This document shows, in pieces, positions 6,780-15,069 of a stretch of DNA of 37,125 bases. The DNA is from a virus. The stretch lies in the IMG/VR virus record IMGVR_UViG_3300042891_000592, positions 1 to 37,125 of that record; one strand, given 5' to 3'. The notes below the pieces were generated by a model. It did not search any database. It saw nothing but the letters and a program-made list of their open reading frames with translations, and was not told the DNA's origin. The first letter of the stretch is position 1. Every line of letters begins with the position of its first letter. The translations under genes were made by a program, and so were the position numbers.

Positions 6780-8526
6780 ACATTGGGGCTGCAGCACCGC
6801 CCATTGGTGCTGCTGGCGGCATACCTGAACCCATACCGCCCATACTTGCATCTAAATCCATCCCCATATCGGCAGGTGCAGAAAGATTTCCTGCCATTCC
6901 TAAATCGCCTTCCATCCCTGCGGCAGATAAACCTGCGCTACGAAGTTCTCCAGCAGCATCTGTATGTGTAGGTTGTCCTTTACCTTGCTCTTCGCCCCAT
7001 AATCTTTCGTTTTCGGCTATTTCGTCTTCGTTTAAACCTAAGAATCGTTTAAGGGCAAAGCGTTTACTCATATACGGAACTGTTTGAATAGTGTTAAATG
7101 TATTAATTCTTTCTGAATCTAATCCTGCTTGGCGTGCGCTTGCAAAATTTAAAGGAGGATTAAATGATAATTCAAATAAATTAGAGTCAATATTTGTTCC
7201 TCTTGAGTACATATACATTTTAAATTCGTCTGTAAACACTTCTGTAATTAAACTTTGTAATCGTTCGCAGTATTTGTTAAAGCGTAACTCTTGAATATAT
7301 GCTGTACCAACACGTCCATCATTAAAACTTGCTTGACTATCGTCTGCACCTGTTGGCAAGTAACTACTTGGAATACGTAAACCACGGAATAATTTGTTTG
7401 TAAAGAATTTTAAGTCATCAATTTCGCCTAAATTAGTGCCACCTGGTAGGGTTTCGACTTTAGAACCACGACCTTCTGCAGTTTGAGGAAAGAAATAGTC
7501 TTCATTGATTGATAAAGGGTTGTACGCACTGTCAATTACATTCTGTCCGCCACCACTTTGACTTGGAATTCTACGCTGATGAATCTCATTTTTAACTCTT
7601 TCTACAAACGCCATGGCTAAATGACTCGGCATATTACCTACGTCAATATGAAATACTCGTCTTTCTGGTGCTCGTTGTATACGATAAATTAAAATAGCAT
7701 CTTCTAAAAGCTCTTTTTGTTTGTAAACTTTGAAAATATTCTCTAATAAACTATTACCAAATGGGTAATTGTTATCTAAACCTTCAGAAAGTGATAAGTG
7801 AACAATGTGTTCAGCATTAATTGCGTGTTCGGTTTCAGCTAAACCAAATCTAGATCCGCTACTTGAACTAGGAAACGGCCCAGAAGACCCACGTTGAGCA
7901 CCAGGTGCGCCCATATATCCTGCACCGGATGTCATACCTCCGCCTGCTTGTCTTGGATTAATGTTAGGTGTAATCTGCGTAACAACTAAGTTTTCAAAGT
8001 TAGGGGCTAAGTCTTTAATAATATATTGTTCTGGTTTCTTCCCATCGCTTTCATTTGCAATGATTTTAATTATTTTACTGTTATCAATCCAGTTCCATTT
8101 TTGAGTTTCTGGGTCTCTAATAAAGAAAGCGTCACCGTATTTGAATACATTACGAACAATACGGAAGATTTTGGTATCAAATTGCTGTAATTTATTCCAT
8201 TGTTGTAAGTATTCGCCTAAAATTCGTATTTCTGAGTTAGTACCTTTGCTATTCCATCTAACAGTAAATGGACTTTTACCATCTTTTAGCTTTTGTGTAC
8301 AAAATTCAGCAAGAATATCTAGTGCTGCATTAATTTCTGGATCACTATCCATTACTTCATATTGCTGATAACGCTCTACACGGTTAGGACTACCTGTATA
8401 AACGTCAGGTAGGTAACTAGAATAGTTAGTTCTAGCTGGACCTGCTTTAGAATTTTGAGTTGTATTCGAAGAACGATTATGTTCATAGTTAACATCAACC
8501 GGTGAAAAGTGTTTTCGCCATGTCAT
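6778..8526 (-). CDS. 20: Portal vertex protein gp20
   Basis: Forms the 12-subunit portal through which DNA is packaged and to which the neck attaches. The gp20 pattern is clear: YQQYEVMDSDPEINAALDIL (residues 53-72), KYGDAFFIRDPE, ILIYRIQRAPERRVFHIDVG, the MPSHLAMAFVERVKNEIHQR clip region, and GTNLGEIDDLKFFTNKLFRGLRIPSSYL in the C-terminal half. It has 582 residues against 524 in T4. The extra length includes a Gly/Ser/Pro loop (about residues 195-225) and a Met/Gly/Ala-rich tail (last 40 residues). It follows the tape-measure candidate by 23 bases. The start at 8526 has AAGGAAA upstream. Confidence 0.95.
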   Translation of the reverse strand: MTWRKHFSPVDVNYEHNRSSNTTQNSKAGPARTNYSSYLPDVYTGSPNRVERYQQYEVMDSDPEINAALDILAEFCTQKLKDGKSPFTVRWNSKGTNSEIRILGEYLQQWNKLQQFDTKIFRIVRNVFKYGDAFFIRDPETQKWNWIDNSKIIKIIANESDGKKPEQYIIKDLAPNFENLVVTQITPNINPRQAGGGMTSGAGYMGAPGAQRGSSGPFPSSSSGSRFGLAETEHAINAEHIVHLSLSEGLDNNYPFGNSLLENIFKVYKQKELLEDAILIYRIQRAPERRVFHIDVGNMPSHLAMAFVERVKNEIHQRRIPSQSGGGQNVIDSAYNPLSINEDYFFPQTAEGRGSKVETLPGGTNLGEIDDLKFFTNKLFRGLRIPSSYLPTGADDSQASFNDGRVGTAYIQELRFNKYCERLQSLITEVFTDEFKMYMYSRGTNIDSNLFELSFNPPLNFASARQAGLDSERINTFNTIQTVPYMSKRFALKRFLGLNEDEIAENERLWGEEQGKGQPTHTDAAGELRSAGLSAAGMEGDLGMAGNLSAPADMGMDLDASMGGMGSGMPPAAPMGGAAAPM

Positions 8527-8549
8527 ATATATTTTCCTTTGTTTTTATC

Positions 8550-11500
8550 TTATCCCAACAAATTACCCGATAAACTTTTAGTTGCTCTAACTTGTTTATG
8601 ACTATTACTGCTAATAGTATCGGCATGTTGAACCATCTGTATCATAGTCTTATTTAACTGTAATAGTGAATCATGTAAATCTTTTAATGTTGTCTCGTGT
8701 GCTACCGGTGCAGGTGTTGCAGGTGGCGGCGTAACTGGTTTTTCTGGTTCTGGTTGTTTAACAGGTTGTGTAGGTTTAGGTGGTTCTACATCTTTCTTTG
8801 TTAATACTGCATGATCTGATTTTACGTCTTTAATTGATGCATGCGATTGTTTTACTTCTGCTGAAACTCTAGAATTATAGTCATTAAACGTTTCTAATCC
8901 AAACTTTTTGTACATTTCTTTAATATGCGCTTGCTCTTTTGTTTCTGCAGGCTTCTTAAGTTCAGGTTTAGGAGGTTCAACTTTAGAGTTATCGTTAATA
9001 TTAGCAGGTTCTGCAGGTTTTTCACTTTCGACTTTAGGTTTTTGTTTGTAATAACTTGAATGTTGTCTATTAAGCTCTGCAATACGAGCTGCAGTTGCTT
9101 CTGGACTATGATCTATTTTACCTATTCCTTCTTGAGACCGTTTTTCTGAAGCAGCTAGTTCTTCTGGTGAAATTTCTTCGTATTTTACATTACCTTTAGC
9201 AAATGATGGCTTGTTATCACTCTTAAATAATCCAGATATAGACGAACCTACATCACTAAACGTGTCTGTTATACTATCAAAGAACCCTTTTTCTTTAGGT
9301 TCTTCTTTAGTTGGTTCATACCTTATAGCAGTATCTTCTAATTTTGGAATACTTGCAGGTTTAATAGTAGCATCTAACGATTTAAAAGAACTTCCAAGCT
9401 GATTACTTAATTCTTCAAATGCTTTAGGTTTAACATCAGGTTTTATACTTTCAGTGGACGGTAGTTCTTTTTTAGATCCACTGCTATAAATCACCATTTC
9501 TTTCTCAGCAGTTGTCATTTCTTTAATAGACTTATCAGTTACTTTAGATTTATCAGTTTTTTCAGGTTCTTTTGCACCGTGCTCCTTCATAAACTTCTTT
9601 TCGGCTTCTAATGCTTGCGCAACTTGGTTTGCATGAGCTTCTTGAGCGGTTTTATTTTTAATTTCAGCATGTTTAGCTTCTTCTTCAGCATGAAGTTTTA
9701 ATTTACCTTTAGTTTTGATTAAATCATCTTCGTAACTGAGTGCTATTTTTGCAACTTCTTCTTTTTTCTTAGCTAAACGTTCTGCAGCTTCGGCATTTGG
9801 CTTAGTATTAGCTGCTTTCATTTGTTCGTAGTCAAAAGATGCGTTTTCTAATGCTTCTCTTTTCTTTTGTAACGCCATTCTTGCAGCAGATGGGCCTAAT
9901 TTGTCTTCAGCAGCTTTACCTGAGTCACTAAGATCCATCTGTGACATACCAATTTTAGAAATATCACCAGAATTCATTGATTGTTTAAACTTAGCTAAGT
10001 TTATTAAGCTTTCGTCTAACTTTGAAACATCTGGAGCTTTAGGTTTAGGTAGTGGAGCAATTGTAGTTTTAGGTTTTTCAGCATTTGCTATTTTAACTTC
10101 AGTTAATGACCCTGATACTGCTTTGCCTAGGTGTTCAAAATTCTGATGTAATGCAGTAATAGCCGATTCTTCTAGAGACTTAGGTAGTTTAATTGCATCT
10201 AGATTAGGAGTAGTAATTTTTGGTGGTTCTTTAGGGGTAGCTGGTTTAATAAGTTTGTTAAATTGTTCTCCTAATTGTGCAATAGATTGTTGTTCTACAA
10301 ACTTAAATTGATTTTCAGCTGGTTTTACTTCTGCTTTAGGTGGCTCAGCAGGTTTTACTTCAGCTTTAACCTCTGCTTTAGGTGGCTCAGCAGGTTTTAC
10401 TTCGGCTTTAACCTCTGCTTTAGGTGGCTCAGCAGGTTTTACTTCGGCTGGCTTAGTTTGAGGAGTTGCTTTTTCAATTGCTTTAGTAACAGTTTCGTGC
10501 ATTTCTTTTGCTTGTGGAGCAAATGTAATATTTTTAAATTTTTCAGCAATATCAGTAAACTGTTTAGCAACATTTTTCATTTCAGTATTAATATCTGTAA
10601 ATGTTTTACCTAATTCAGTTAATTGCGGAGCAGCAGGTACTGTTTCCGATGTGGTTGTAGGAATTTTAATATCAGTAGTACTTGGAGATGGTGTTTTTGC
10701 TTGTTTTTGATCAGCTGATGCTACACCAGGTGGCATCATTTGCTGTACAAACCGTTTCATTTGATCTTCATTAGCTACAATTTCGTTACCATGAAGTTCT
10801 GCAAGCTCACCTTTTGGATCAAAGTGCGTAAACATGTCTTTAAATCCGCCACCACCTGATAAGAATTTTTCAAAGTCAGGAGTTCCGTCAGCAAAATGAT
10901 ACTTAACTGGAGATGCACCTGTTTGTTCTGGAGTTAATGTTGGAGTGTTTTTATGTGCTTCAATAGCTTTTTGATGAGCAGTAGATAACGGAAGTGATGC
11001 TTTAAATCCATCAGTAATTTCCTTAGCCATGTTACCAGGTGTAGCTTGTTCCTGTGTTCTAGGTCTAAGTGCATTATTAATACCATCAAAAGTTCCAATT
11101 AGTTTATTACCACTGTCAACTAGCCCACCAAACATTTTAGATGCACCTGCAGACATGTCTTTTAATGTGCGATCGGCTTTGTTTAGTGTAGTATCAAGCT
11201 CTGCACCTTTAAATTTTTCACCTTTTTCGTCTAATCCTTTTTGTGCATTATGAGCTTCTTCACGAATCATTCGTCTAGCAGTAGCTTCGTCGATATTATT
11301 ACCTTTATTTCTCTCTTCATCAATTTTTGTTTGAATCTGAGGTAATTCTCTATTGTTTGTTTGTGCTTCGATTGCTCGTTGTGTAACACCGCCTGAGCCA
11401 TATTGCACCATATCTTTAAAGCCATCAGAATTTTGCCATCTATCAACAGCTTCTAATGCTTTTTGCATTTGGATCTGTGCTGCAGCTTTTTGTTCTGGAG

Positions 11501-12485
11501 TGTTTGCAGATTTCATTGCTTCTGCAGCTTTTTGCAATTCTGGACCAGCGTCGCCCATTGCAGCCATAGATTCTGCGCCTTCTTTAGTACGCAAACCGCC
11601 TGTGAACGTTTCTTGGAATACTCGTTTAGCAGCTTCTGGCATGCCTGCCATGTCTTGCATGGATTCATTAAATCTATTACGAGCATCTTTGTCTAATCTT
11701 GATAATGCAACTTGGACAACTGCATCTTCATTACGTTTTCTTAAATCATCTTCTTGCGCTTTCCTACTTAAACCAGTTATTCGAGTAGTTTCATCCATTG
11801 CTGCGGTCATTCGAATAGCAGAATCGATTGCAGCATTTTTAGATTCAATATCTGACATGTCAATACCGCGTTGACTGCCCATTGCTGCTTTAGCTACCTC
11901 AGTAACGTCTTCAGTTTGAAGTCCAAATTCTTTTAATTTGTCAACTACATCAGATTCTTGTAAACCTTTAGTAAATTCTAAGAAGTTTACTTGTGATCGG
12001 TTCATAGTTGAACCTAAACCATTTAGTTCAGTTGCATTTCTTTTAAGAATATCACCGTATTCTTCATGTGTTAACCTTGCACCTTTAACTAACCGATCCA
12101 TGTCAGCTAAATTATTATTAAAGTTAGATCCGTATTCACCAAATTCAGTATTCTTTTTATGTGCATCAAGTACAGAGTCGCCAACTTTTTTGGTTAAATC
12201 ACCTAAAGTTTTACCTAACAAGCCCCCATTGTTCTGTAATGCACCGGTAAGTACATGAAATCCGTCTGCTACTTTTGCACTACCTTCCCATACATTTTTA
12301 AGAGCACCGGTTGTTGCGCCTACCATGTCTACAAATCTATCAACTACGCCTGAGCCAGAGTTTGAACCTTGCGAGATTGGTGTTCGAGGTGCAGAGCTAA
12401 TTCCGCCACTACCGCCTCGACCGTTAAGTTGTCTAGTAAGTCCTTCTATCGCTTCAGTAAGTCGTTCTGTTTCTGTTTGAGCCAT
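8550..12485 (-). CDS. Putative tail tape-measure protein, 1311 aa
   Basis: Large late protein that probably sets tail length. Residues 1-500 are mainly helical and Ala/Lys/Glu-rich with hydrophobic stretches at the N-terminus (VDMVGATTGALKNVWEG). Near residue 565 is GELAELHGNEIV, which resembles the LHG-EAV motif common in tape-measure proteins. After this come Lys/Pro/Ala-rich linkers, including three copies of the 14-residue unit VKPAEPPKAEVKAE (about residues 678-719), and more helix up to the C-terminus. No catalytic domain is visible. It is divergent from gp26, which looks like a tail assembly chaperone, a typical partner of tape measures. T4 gp29 has only 590 residues, so either the linkers do not span the tail or this is another long structural protein. 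Ribosome site AGGAA; promoter candidate GATAAATA at 12531-12538. Confidence 0.55.
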   Translation of the reverse strand: MAQTETERLTEAIEGLTRQLNGRGGSGGISSAPRTPISQGSNSGSGVVDRFVDMVGATTGALKNVWEGSAKVADGFHVLTGALQNNGGLLGKTLGDLTKKVGDSVLDAHKKNTEFGEYGSNFNNNLADMDRLVKGARLTHEEYGDILKRNATELNGLGSTMNRSQVNFLEFTKGLQESDVVDKLKEFGLQTEDVTEVAKAAMGSQRGIDMSDIESKNAAIDSAIRMTAAMDETTRITGLSRKAQEDDLRKRNEDAVVQVALSRLDKDARNRFNESMQDMAGMPEAAKRVFQETFTGGLRTKEGAESMAAMGDAGPELQKAAEAMKSANTPEQKAAAQIQMQKALEAVDRWQNSDGFKDMVQYGSGGVTQRAIEAQTNNRELPQIQTKIDEERNKGNNIDEATARRMIREEAHNAQKGLDEKGEKFKGAELDTTLNKADRTLKDMSAGASKMFGGLVDSGNKLIGTFDGINNALRPRTQEQATPGNMAKEITDGFKASLPLSTAHQKAIEAHKNTPTLTPEQTGASPVKYHFADGTPDFEKFLSGGGGFKDMFTHFDPKGELAELHGNEIVANEDQMKRFVQQMMPPGVASADQKQAKTPSPSTTDIKIPTTTSETVPAAPQLTELGKTFTDINTEMKNVAKQFTDIAEKFKNITFAPQAKEMHETVTKAIEKATPQTKPAEVKPAEPPKAEVKAEVKPAEPPKAEVKAEVKPAEPPKAEVKPAENQFKFVEQQSIAQLGEQFNKLIKPATPKEPPKITTPNLDAIKLPKSLEESAITALHQNFEHLGKAVSGSLTEVKIANAEKPKTTIAPLPKPKAPDVSKLDESLINLAKFKQSMNSGDISKIGMSQMDLSDSGKAAEDKLGPSAARMALQKKREALENASFDYEQMKAANTKPNAEAAERLAKKKEEVAKIALSYEDDLIKTKGKLKLHAEEEAKHAEIKNKTAQEAHANQVAQALEAEKKFMKEHGAKEPEKTDKSKVTDKSIKEMTTAEKEMVIYSSGSKKELPSTESIKPDVKPKAFEELSNQLGSSFKSLDATIKPASIPKLEDTAIRYEPTKEEPKEKGFFDSITDTFSDVGSSISGLFKSDNKPSFAKGNVKYEEISPEELAASEKRSQEGIGKIDHSPEATAARIAELNRQHSSYYKQKPKVESEKPAEPANINDNSKVEPPKPELKKPAETKEQAHIKEMYKKFGLETFNDYNSRVSAEVKQSHASIKDVKSDHAVLTKKDVEPPKPTQPVKQPEPEKPVTPPPATPAPVAHETTLKDLHDSLLQLNKTMIQMVQHADTISSNSHKQVRATKSLSGNLLG
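10329..10451. repeat. Three 42-bp tandem repeats in the tape-measure candidate
   Basis: Units begin at 10329, 10371 and 10413, each containing CTGCTTTAGGTGGCTCAGCA. Units 2 and 3 are almost identical. They encode the 14-residue unit VKPAEPPKAEVKAE. The near-identity implies recent copying by slippage or recombination. Confidence 0.9.
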
Positions 12486-12510
12486 TTTAAAATTCCTAAA
12501 ATTTTGAGTA

Positions 12511-12518
12511 TATAAATA
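12511..12518 (+). promoter_or_regulatory. Late promoter TATAAATA for gp26
   Basis: Exact match to the T4 late promoter consensus, 31 bases before the gp26 ATG. Predicted RNA start near 12524. It faces the minus-strand element at 12531-12538, so the two predicted transcripts overlap at their 5' ends. Confidence 0.7.
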
Positions 12519-12530
12519 CGGTTAATTATA

Positions 12531-12538
12531 TATTTATC
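12531..12538 (-). promoter_or_regulatory. Late-promoter-like element GATAAATA for the tape-measure/head operon
   Basis: Minus-strand GATAAATA gives a predicted RNA start near 12525 and a leader of about 40 bases with AGGAA ahead of the ATG at 12485. Confidence 0.55.
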
Positions 12539-12549
12539 CGGAGATAAAC

Positions 12550-13374
12550 ATGGCACAAAATCCTTTACAACAATATTACAGACAACCAAAAATTTATATT
12601 CCATTGCCTTCAGGCGGCATTTATAATAAACTTGGAAGTTTATCAGGTGATGCAACCCACATGCCAATTTATAGCATGACTGGTATGGATGAAATTATTG
12701 TTAAAACACCTGATGCATTAGTATCGGGGAAAAGTACAGTATCGATTATTGAAAGCTGTTGCCCAAATGTTAAAAACGGTTGGGAAGTAACATCATTAGA
12801 TACTGATTTATTGTTAGTTGCAATTCGTATTGCAACATTTGGGAATATTTTAGAAATTACAAATGTATGTGATAAATGTGGAACAGAACACGACTACGAT
12901 GTAGACTTAACTACAGTAGTTAATCATTTTGCACAGTGCAAATATGATAGTGTTATTGAGTATAATGGATTGATTATTAAATTACAACCGTTAACTTATA
13001 AACAAACTACTGATTTTTCAATTCGTAACATGCGTTTACAGCAACACTTATCAGCAGCTGCAGCTCAATCAGCTGATGAACAGAAAAAGATTATTGAGGA
13101 GTTATTTAAAGACTTAGGCGCATTACAAAACGACATTTATTCTGCTAGTGTTGAGTCAGTTGATACTGGAACAGTTGTTGTAACCGAACCTAATTTTATT
13201 TACGATTGGTTAACAAACTGCGACAAAGATGTATTTGATAAAATCCGCGAGCAATTTAATAAAAATAAAGACGTTTGGAGAGTTCCAGATGTTAAAGTTA
13301 AATGTTCGTCATGTGGTCACGCTGCTGAATTGTCAATCGATTTAGATCAATCAAATTTTTTCGCAGCCGCCTAA
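12550..13374 (+). CDS. 26: gp26-like baseplate hub assembly protein / tail assembly chaperone
   Basis: Matches the T4 gp26 family found in most T4-like phages: YYRQPKIYIPLPSGGIYN at residues 9-26, then MDEIIVKTPDAL, a CCPNVK segment and DLLLVAIRIATFGN. Two Cys pairs, C107/C110 (CDKC) and C252/C255 (CSSC), could form one zinc site. The 274-residue protein is close to its family. The ATG at 12550 has GGAG 7 bases upstream. From the literature as I recall it, T4 gp26 is needed for hub assembly but is not seen in the finished baseplate, which suits a chaperone. The 3' end carries a slippery heptamer and a downstream stem (13353-13416), predicting a -1 frameshift product of 348 residues that keeps both Cys pairs. 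The neighbouring divergent gene is the tape-measure candidate. Confidence 0.85.
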   Translation: MAQNPLQQYYRQPKIYIPLPSGGIYNKLGSLSGDATHMPIYSMTGMDEIIVKTPDALVSGKSTVSIIESCCPNVKNGWEVTSLDTDLLLVAIRIATFGNILEITNVCDKCGTEHDYDVDLTTVVNHFAQCKYDSVIEYNGLIIKLQPLTYKQTTDFSIRNMRLQQHLSAAAAQSADEQKKIIEELFKDLGALQNDIYSASVESVDTGTVVVTEPNFIYDWLTNCDKDVFDKIREQFNKNKDVWRVPDVKVKCSSCGHAAELSIDLDQSNFFAAA

Positions 13375-13416
13375 TTAGAATGTCATATAACGAAATTGTT
13401 AATTATCTAGTTAGGC
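13353..13416 (+). promoter_or_regulatory. Programmed -1 frameshift signal (slippery heptamer plus stem-loop)
   Basis: A AAT TTT (13353-13359) fits X XXY YYZ exactly in the gp26 frame. After a 9-base spacer, GCCTAATTAG (13369-13378) pairs with CTAGTTAGGC (13407-13416): ten pairs, one of them G-U, around a 28-base loop. The gp26 stop (13372-13374) lies in the stem. The -1 frame is open from the heptamer through FRSRLIR into the ATG of the next ORF. Confidence 0.7.
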
Positions 13417-13595
13417 TTGTAAACGAAATTAAACAATTTAAACTTGAACTTTATAGGTTATGTTGGTATATGCGAGGTGGTGTTAATATTAACGATCTTC
13501 TGTATACTCTAGGATCAGAAGATCGCGATATTATGTATGATATTGTTAAAGACAACATTGAATTAACTAAAGTATCAAGGATGCCGCTACTTTAA
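13380..13595 (+). CDS. Small ORF in -1 frame of gp26; probable C-terminal extension made by frameshift
   Basis: A 71-residue frame: helical start, then CWYMRGGVNINDLLYTLGSEDRD and a polar helix. A similar small protein follows gp26 in other marine T4-like phages, in my recollection; T4 has gp51 after gp26. The ATG at 13380 has no Shine-Dalgarno sequence and lies 5 bases beyond the gp26 stop, in the -1 frame with no intervening stop. It is therefore more likely translated as part of a gp26 fusion (78 residues after the shift) than alone. This layout copies the G/GT tail assembly chaperones of lambda-like phages, in which the T part binds the tape measure. The RGG motif may be the binding segment; that is inference. 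The 3' end overlaps the convergent gene by 9 bases. Confidence 0.65.
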   Translation: MSYNEIVNYLVRLVNEIKQFKLELYRLCWYMRGGVNINDLLYTLGSEDRDIMYDIVKDNIELTKVSRMPLL

Positions 13596-14435
13596 GTGCA
13601 ATTGGCCATCTGGACCTCTTACAACTCTATCTAAAGAAGTATACGCACTATCATCTGTTGATGCTACAATTTGTTTCATTTGAGATGGGTCGAGTTTTTT
13701 CTTTGGAGGTTCAGTTGGTGTTTTCGGTTTAATAGTCCATGGATCGTTTGGATCTGTTGCAGACGGATCAACTGCATCGTTTGTAGATGGTTTTGCATTT
13801 GGGTCTGCAGGAGTAGTTATATCATGATAACCTTGTTCTACATGTTGTTTTGCCCATTCAAATCCTTTCTTAAACATTTCAATTATATCTGATCCGTAAC
13901 CAGGAATATCTTCCATGTGTATGTTTATTAGTGGACTTGCTAATAAATTTGCGATAGCAATTCTTCCTGCATCTGATGATAACCATAACATAGCAGCAGA
14001 TTGTACAGCTGGCCCTAGGACTTTAAATAATCTTCCAATTAATGGACCTATTATAGGTATAAATCCAAATAGCTCAGATAATAAAAATATACCAACTTCG
14101 CCCATGGATAATGTTCCAGCAATTGCTGCTAATTCGGTAATTAAGTAACCACGTTCTATCTGTCTTCTTTGTTCAAGCTCATCTGGTTTATCTTTTAATT
14201 TACTTTCCCATTGTTCCATATTTAAAAAATAATCAGCAATTGGTTTAACAAAGATCACACTGTATGTTGATTTTTTTAACAGGTTCATGTATCTATCAAC
14301 TGTGCTAAGTGCAGATCCTGTTCCGGTTGCATTCCTTAAACGACTTGCTCCAGCTGCTAATGCGCTATCGAGTGATTGACCAAATGTAGGTGCTTCATAA
14401 AGATTTGCTGGTGTTATAATTTCTCGAATTTTCAT
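13587..14435 (-). CDS. Putative internal virion protein with hydrophobic core, 282 aa
   Basis: I do not recognise a named family. The N-terminus MKIREIITPANLYE-A resembles the head-targeting leader of T4 internal proteins (MKTYQEFIAE-A), and L12-Y13-E14 fits the gp21 cleavage rule. Residues 98-170 hold three hydrophobic helical stretches (including IFLLSELFGFIPIIGPLIG) that could insert in a membrane. Residues 205-255 are Pro/Asp/Thr-rich and probably unfolded. A late-promoter-like AATAAATA (14472-14479) and an AAAGGAA ribosome site precede it. A packaged protein that acts on the host membrane at ejection is a reasonable inference; a holin-like or plain structural protein is also possible. 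Confidence 0.55.
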   Translation of the reverse strand: MKIREIITPANLYEAPTFGQSLDSALAAGASRLRNATGTGSALSTVDRYMNLLKKSTYSVIFVKPIADYFLNMEQWESKLKDKPDELEQRRQIERGYLITELAAIAGTLSMGEVGIFLLSELFGFIPIIGPLIGRLFKVLGPAVQSAAMLWLSSDAGRIAIANLLASPLINIHMEDIPGYGSDIIEMFKKGFEWAKQHVEQGYHDITTPADPNAKPSTNDAVDPSATDPNDPWTIKPKTPTEPPKKKLDPSQMKQIVASTDDSAYTSLDRVVRGPDGQLHLK

Positions 14436-14471
14436 AATATTCCTTTCAGGATATCCCTTATATAATATGAA

Positions 14472-14479
14472 TATTTATT
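14472..14479 (-). promoter_or_regulatory. Late-promoter-like element AATAAATA
   Basis: Minus-strand AATAAATA ends 37 bases before the ATG at 14435. Predicted RNA start near 14466. Confidence 0.45.
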
Positions 14480-14496
14480 AAAAAATAAATCTCATA

Positions 14497-14521
14497 TTAA
14501 AAGATGAACTATCGTTCATCT
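14497..14521 (-). terminator. Terminator hairpin, second of a tandem pair
   Basis: AGATGAAC/GTTCATCT (14502-14509 with 14514-14521) forms an 8-bp stem with a 4-base loop, followed on the minus strand by four T. Confidence 0.55.
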
Positions 14522-14565
14522 ATATTTCGCTTTCGCTCAATATTGTTTTCTCTAAAAGCTATAAT

Positions 14566-14605
14566 GAAAAAAATTAAATTATAACTGAAATATTATAATT
14601 TAATT
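14566..14605 (-). terminator. Terminator-like AT-only hairpin, first of a tandem pair
   Basis: AATTAAATTATAA (14572-14584) pairs perfectly with TTATAATTTAATT (14593-14605), loop of 8. On the minus strand the stem runs into seven T. The stem is pure AT and so weaker than a GC-rich one, but the geometry is that of an intrinsic terminator. Confidence 0.5.
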
Positions 14606-14646
14606 ATTTTATTTAAAGAGATATCACTTTTGAAGTCAGATGCACC

Positions 14647-14793
14647 CTAATAAAACTGGATGCAAGAAATCACCCCATCGCCATGGAATCGCAGTAAGAA
14701 TTTATCTGACTGTAGACTCTTGTTATCGGCTACCTCCCAACCGCCACTTACAGGTATTTTTAAGATATAACTTTCAGGTGCTTCGTATATCAT
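14647..14793 (-). CDS. Possible 48-residue ORF
   Basis: The frame starts MIYEAPESYILKIPVSGGWE and ends CIQFY. It has a protein-like mix of residues but no Shine-Dalgarno sequence. The frame is open upstream for a further seven codons to a stop. No family recognised. It ends about 40 bases before the first terminator of the pair. Confidence 0.3.
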   Translation of the reverse strand: MIYEAPESYILKIPVSGGWEVADNKSLQSDKFLLRFHGDGVISCIQFY

Positions 14794-14812
14794 TGCAAGA
14801 TTGTTACTATTA

Positions 14813-14917
14813 CTAGTATTCTACAGATTTAAGAACTATGTATTCTGTTTCAAATACAGCTAGTCCACCATTCCGATTAAACAAAGCATTGACATCAATG
14901 GATGTTGCTTTTGGCAT
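14813..14917 (-). CDS. Possible 34-residue ORF
   Basis: The frame starts MPKATSIDVNALFNRNGGLA and ends VEY. GAGAGG abuts the ATG directly, which is too close for a normal ribosome site, and is paired in a small hairpin (14918-14931). Either translation is restrained by the hairpin or the region is non-coding RNA. No family recognised. Confidence 0.3.
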   Translation of the reverse strand: MPKATSIDVNALFNRNGGLAVFETEYIVLKSVEY

Positions 14918-15045
14918 CCTCTCGCGTGAGGGTAGTGTTTAAAAGCCGTTGCACAATCAACGGTTTGAGCAGCGGTTCTCCTTCCAGAACTTAACTCAGC
15001 AGTATTACAAACTGGCCTGCCAACCTTATGTTAGTGTTAAAATAA
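14918..15045 (-). ncRNA. Candidate structured RNA
   Basis: Three stems are visible on the minus strand: GTTCT/AGAAC (14975-14979 with 14986-14990), a 9-bp stem around CCGTTG/CAACGG (14943-14951 with 14958-14966, one G-U) and CCTC/GAGG (14918-14921 with 14928-14931). The base composition is more balanced than in the surrounding phage DNA. I cannot match it to a known RNA family. It could be a leader of the small ORFs or a free RNA. Confidence 0.3.
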
Positions 15046-15069
15046 AAGTGTTTTGTGTGTTTTGTTCAG

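Noticed and set aside
10275-10613. A 112-residue aromatic-rich frame on the plus strand
   Set aside because: It is the reverse reading of the Pro-Ala-Glu-Lys repeats of the tape-measure candidate (FYF/WLS-type repeats) and has no independent support.
14503-14520. Resemblance of ATCGTTCATC to part of the glutamine/downstream-peptide RNA motifs of marine phages
   Set aside because: The following conserved GGAAGUAGG-type segment is missing, and the sequence is fully explained as a terminator hairpin.
14813-15045. A longer minus-strand frame (GRPVCNTAELSSGRR...) overlapping the 34-residue ORF
   Set aside because: It has no proper start, overlaps the hairpins and ends in the middle of the small ORF in another frame; more likely read-through of structured RNA sequence.
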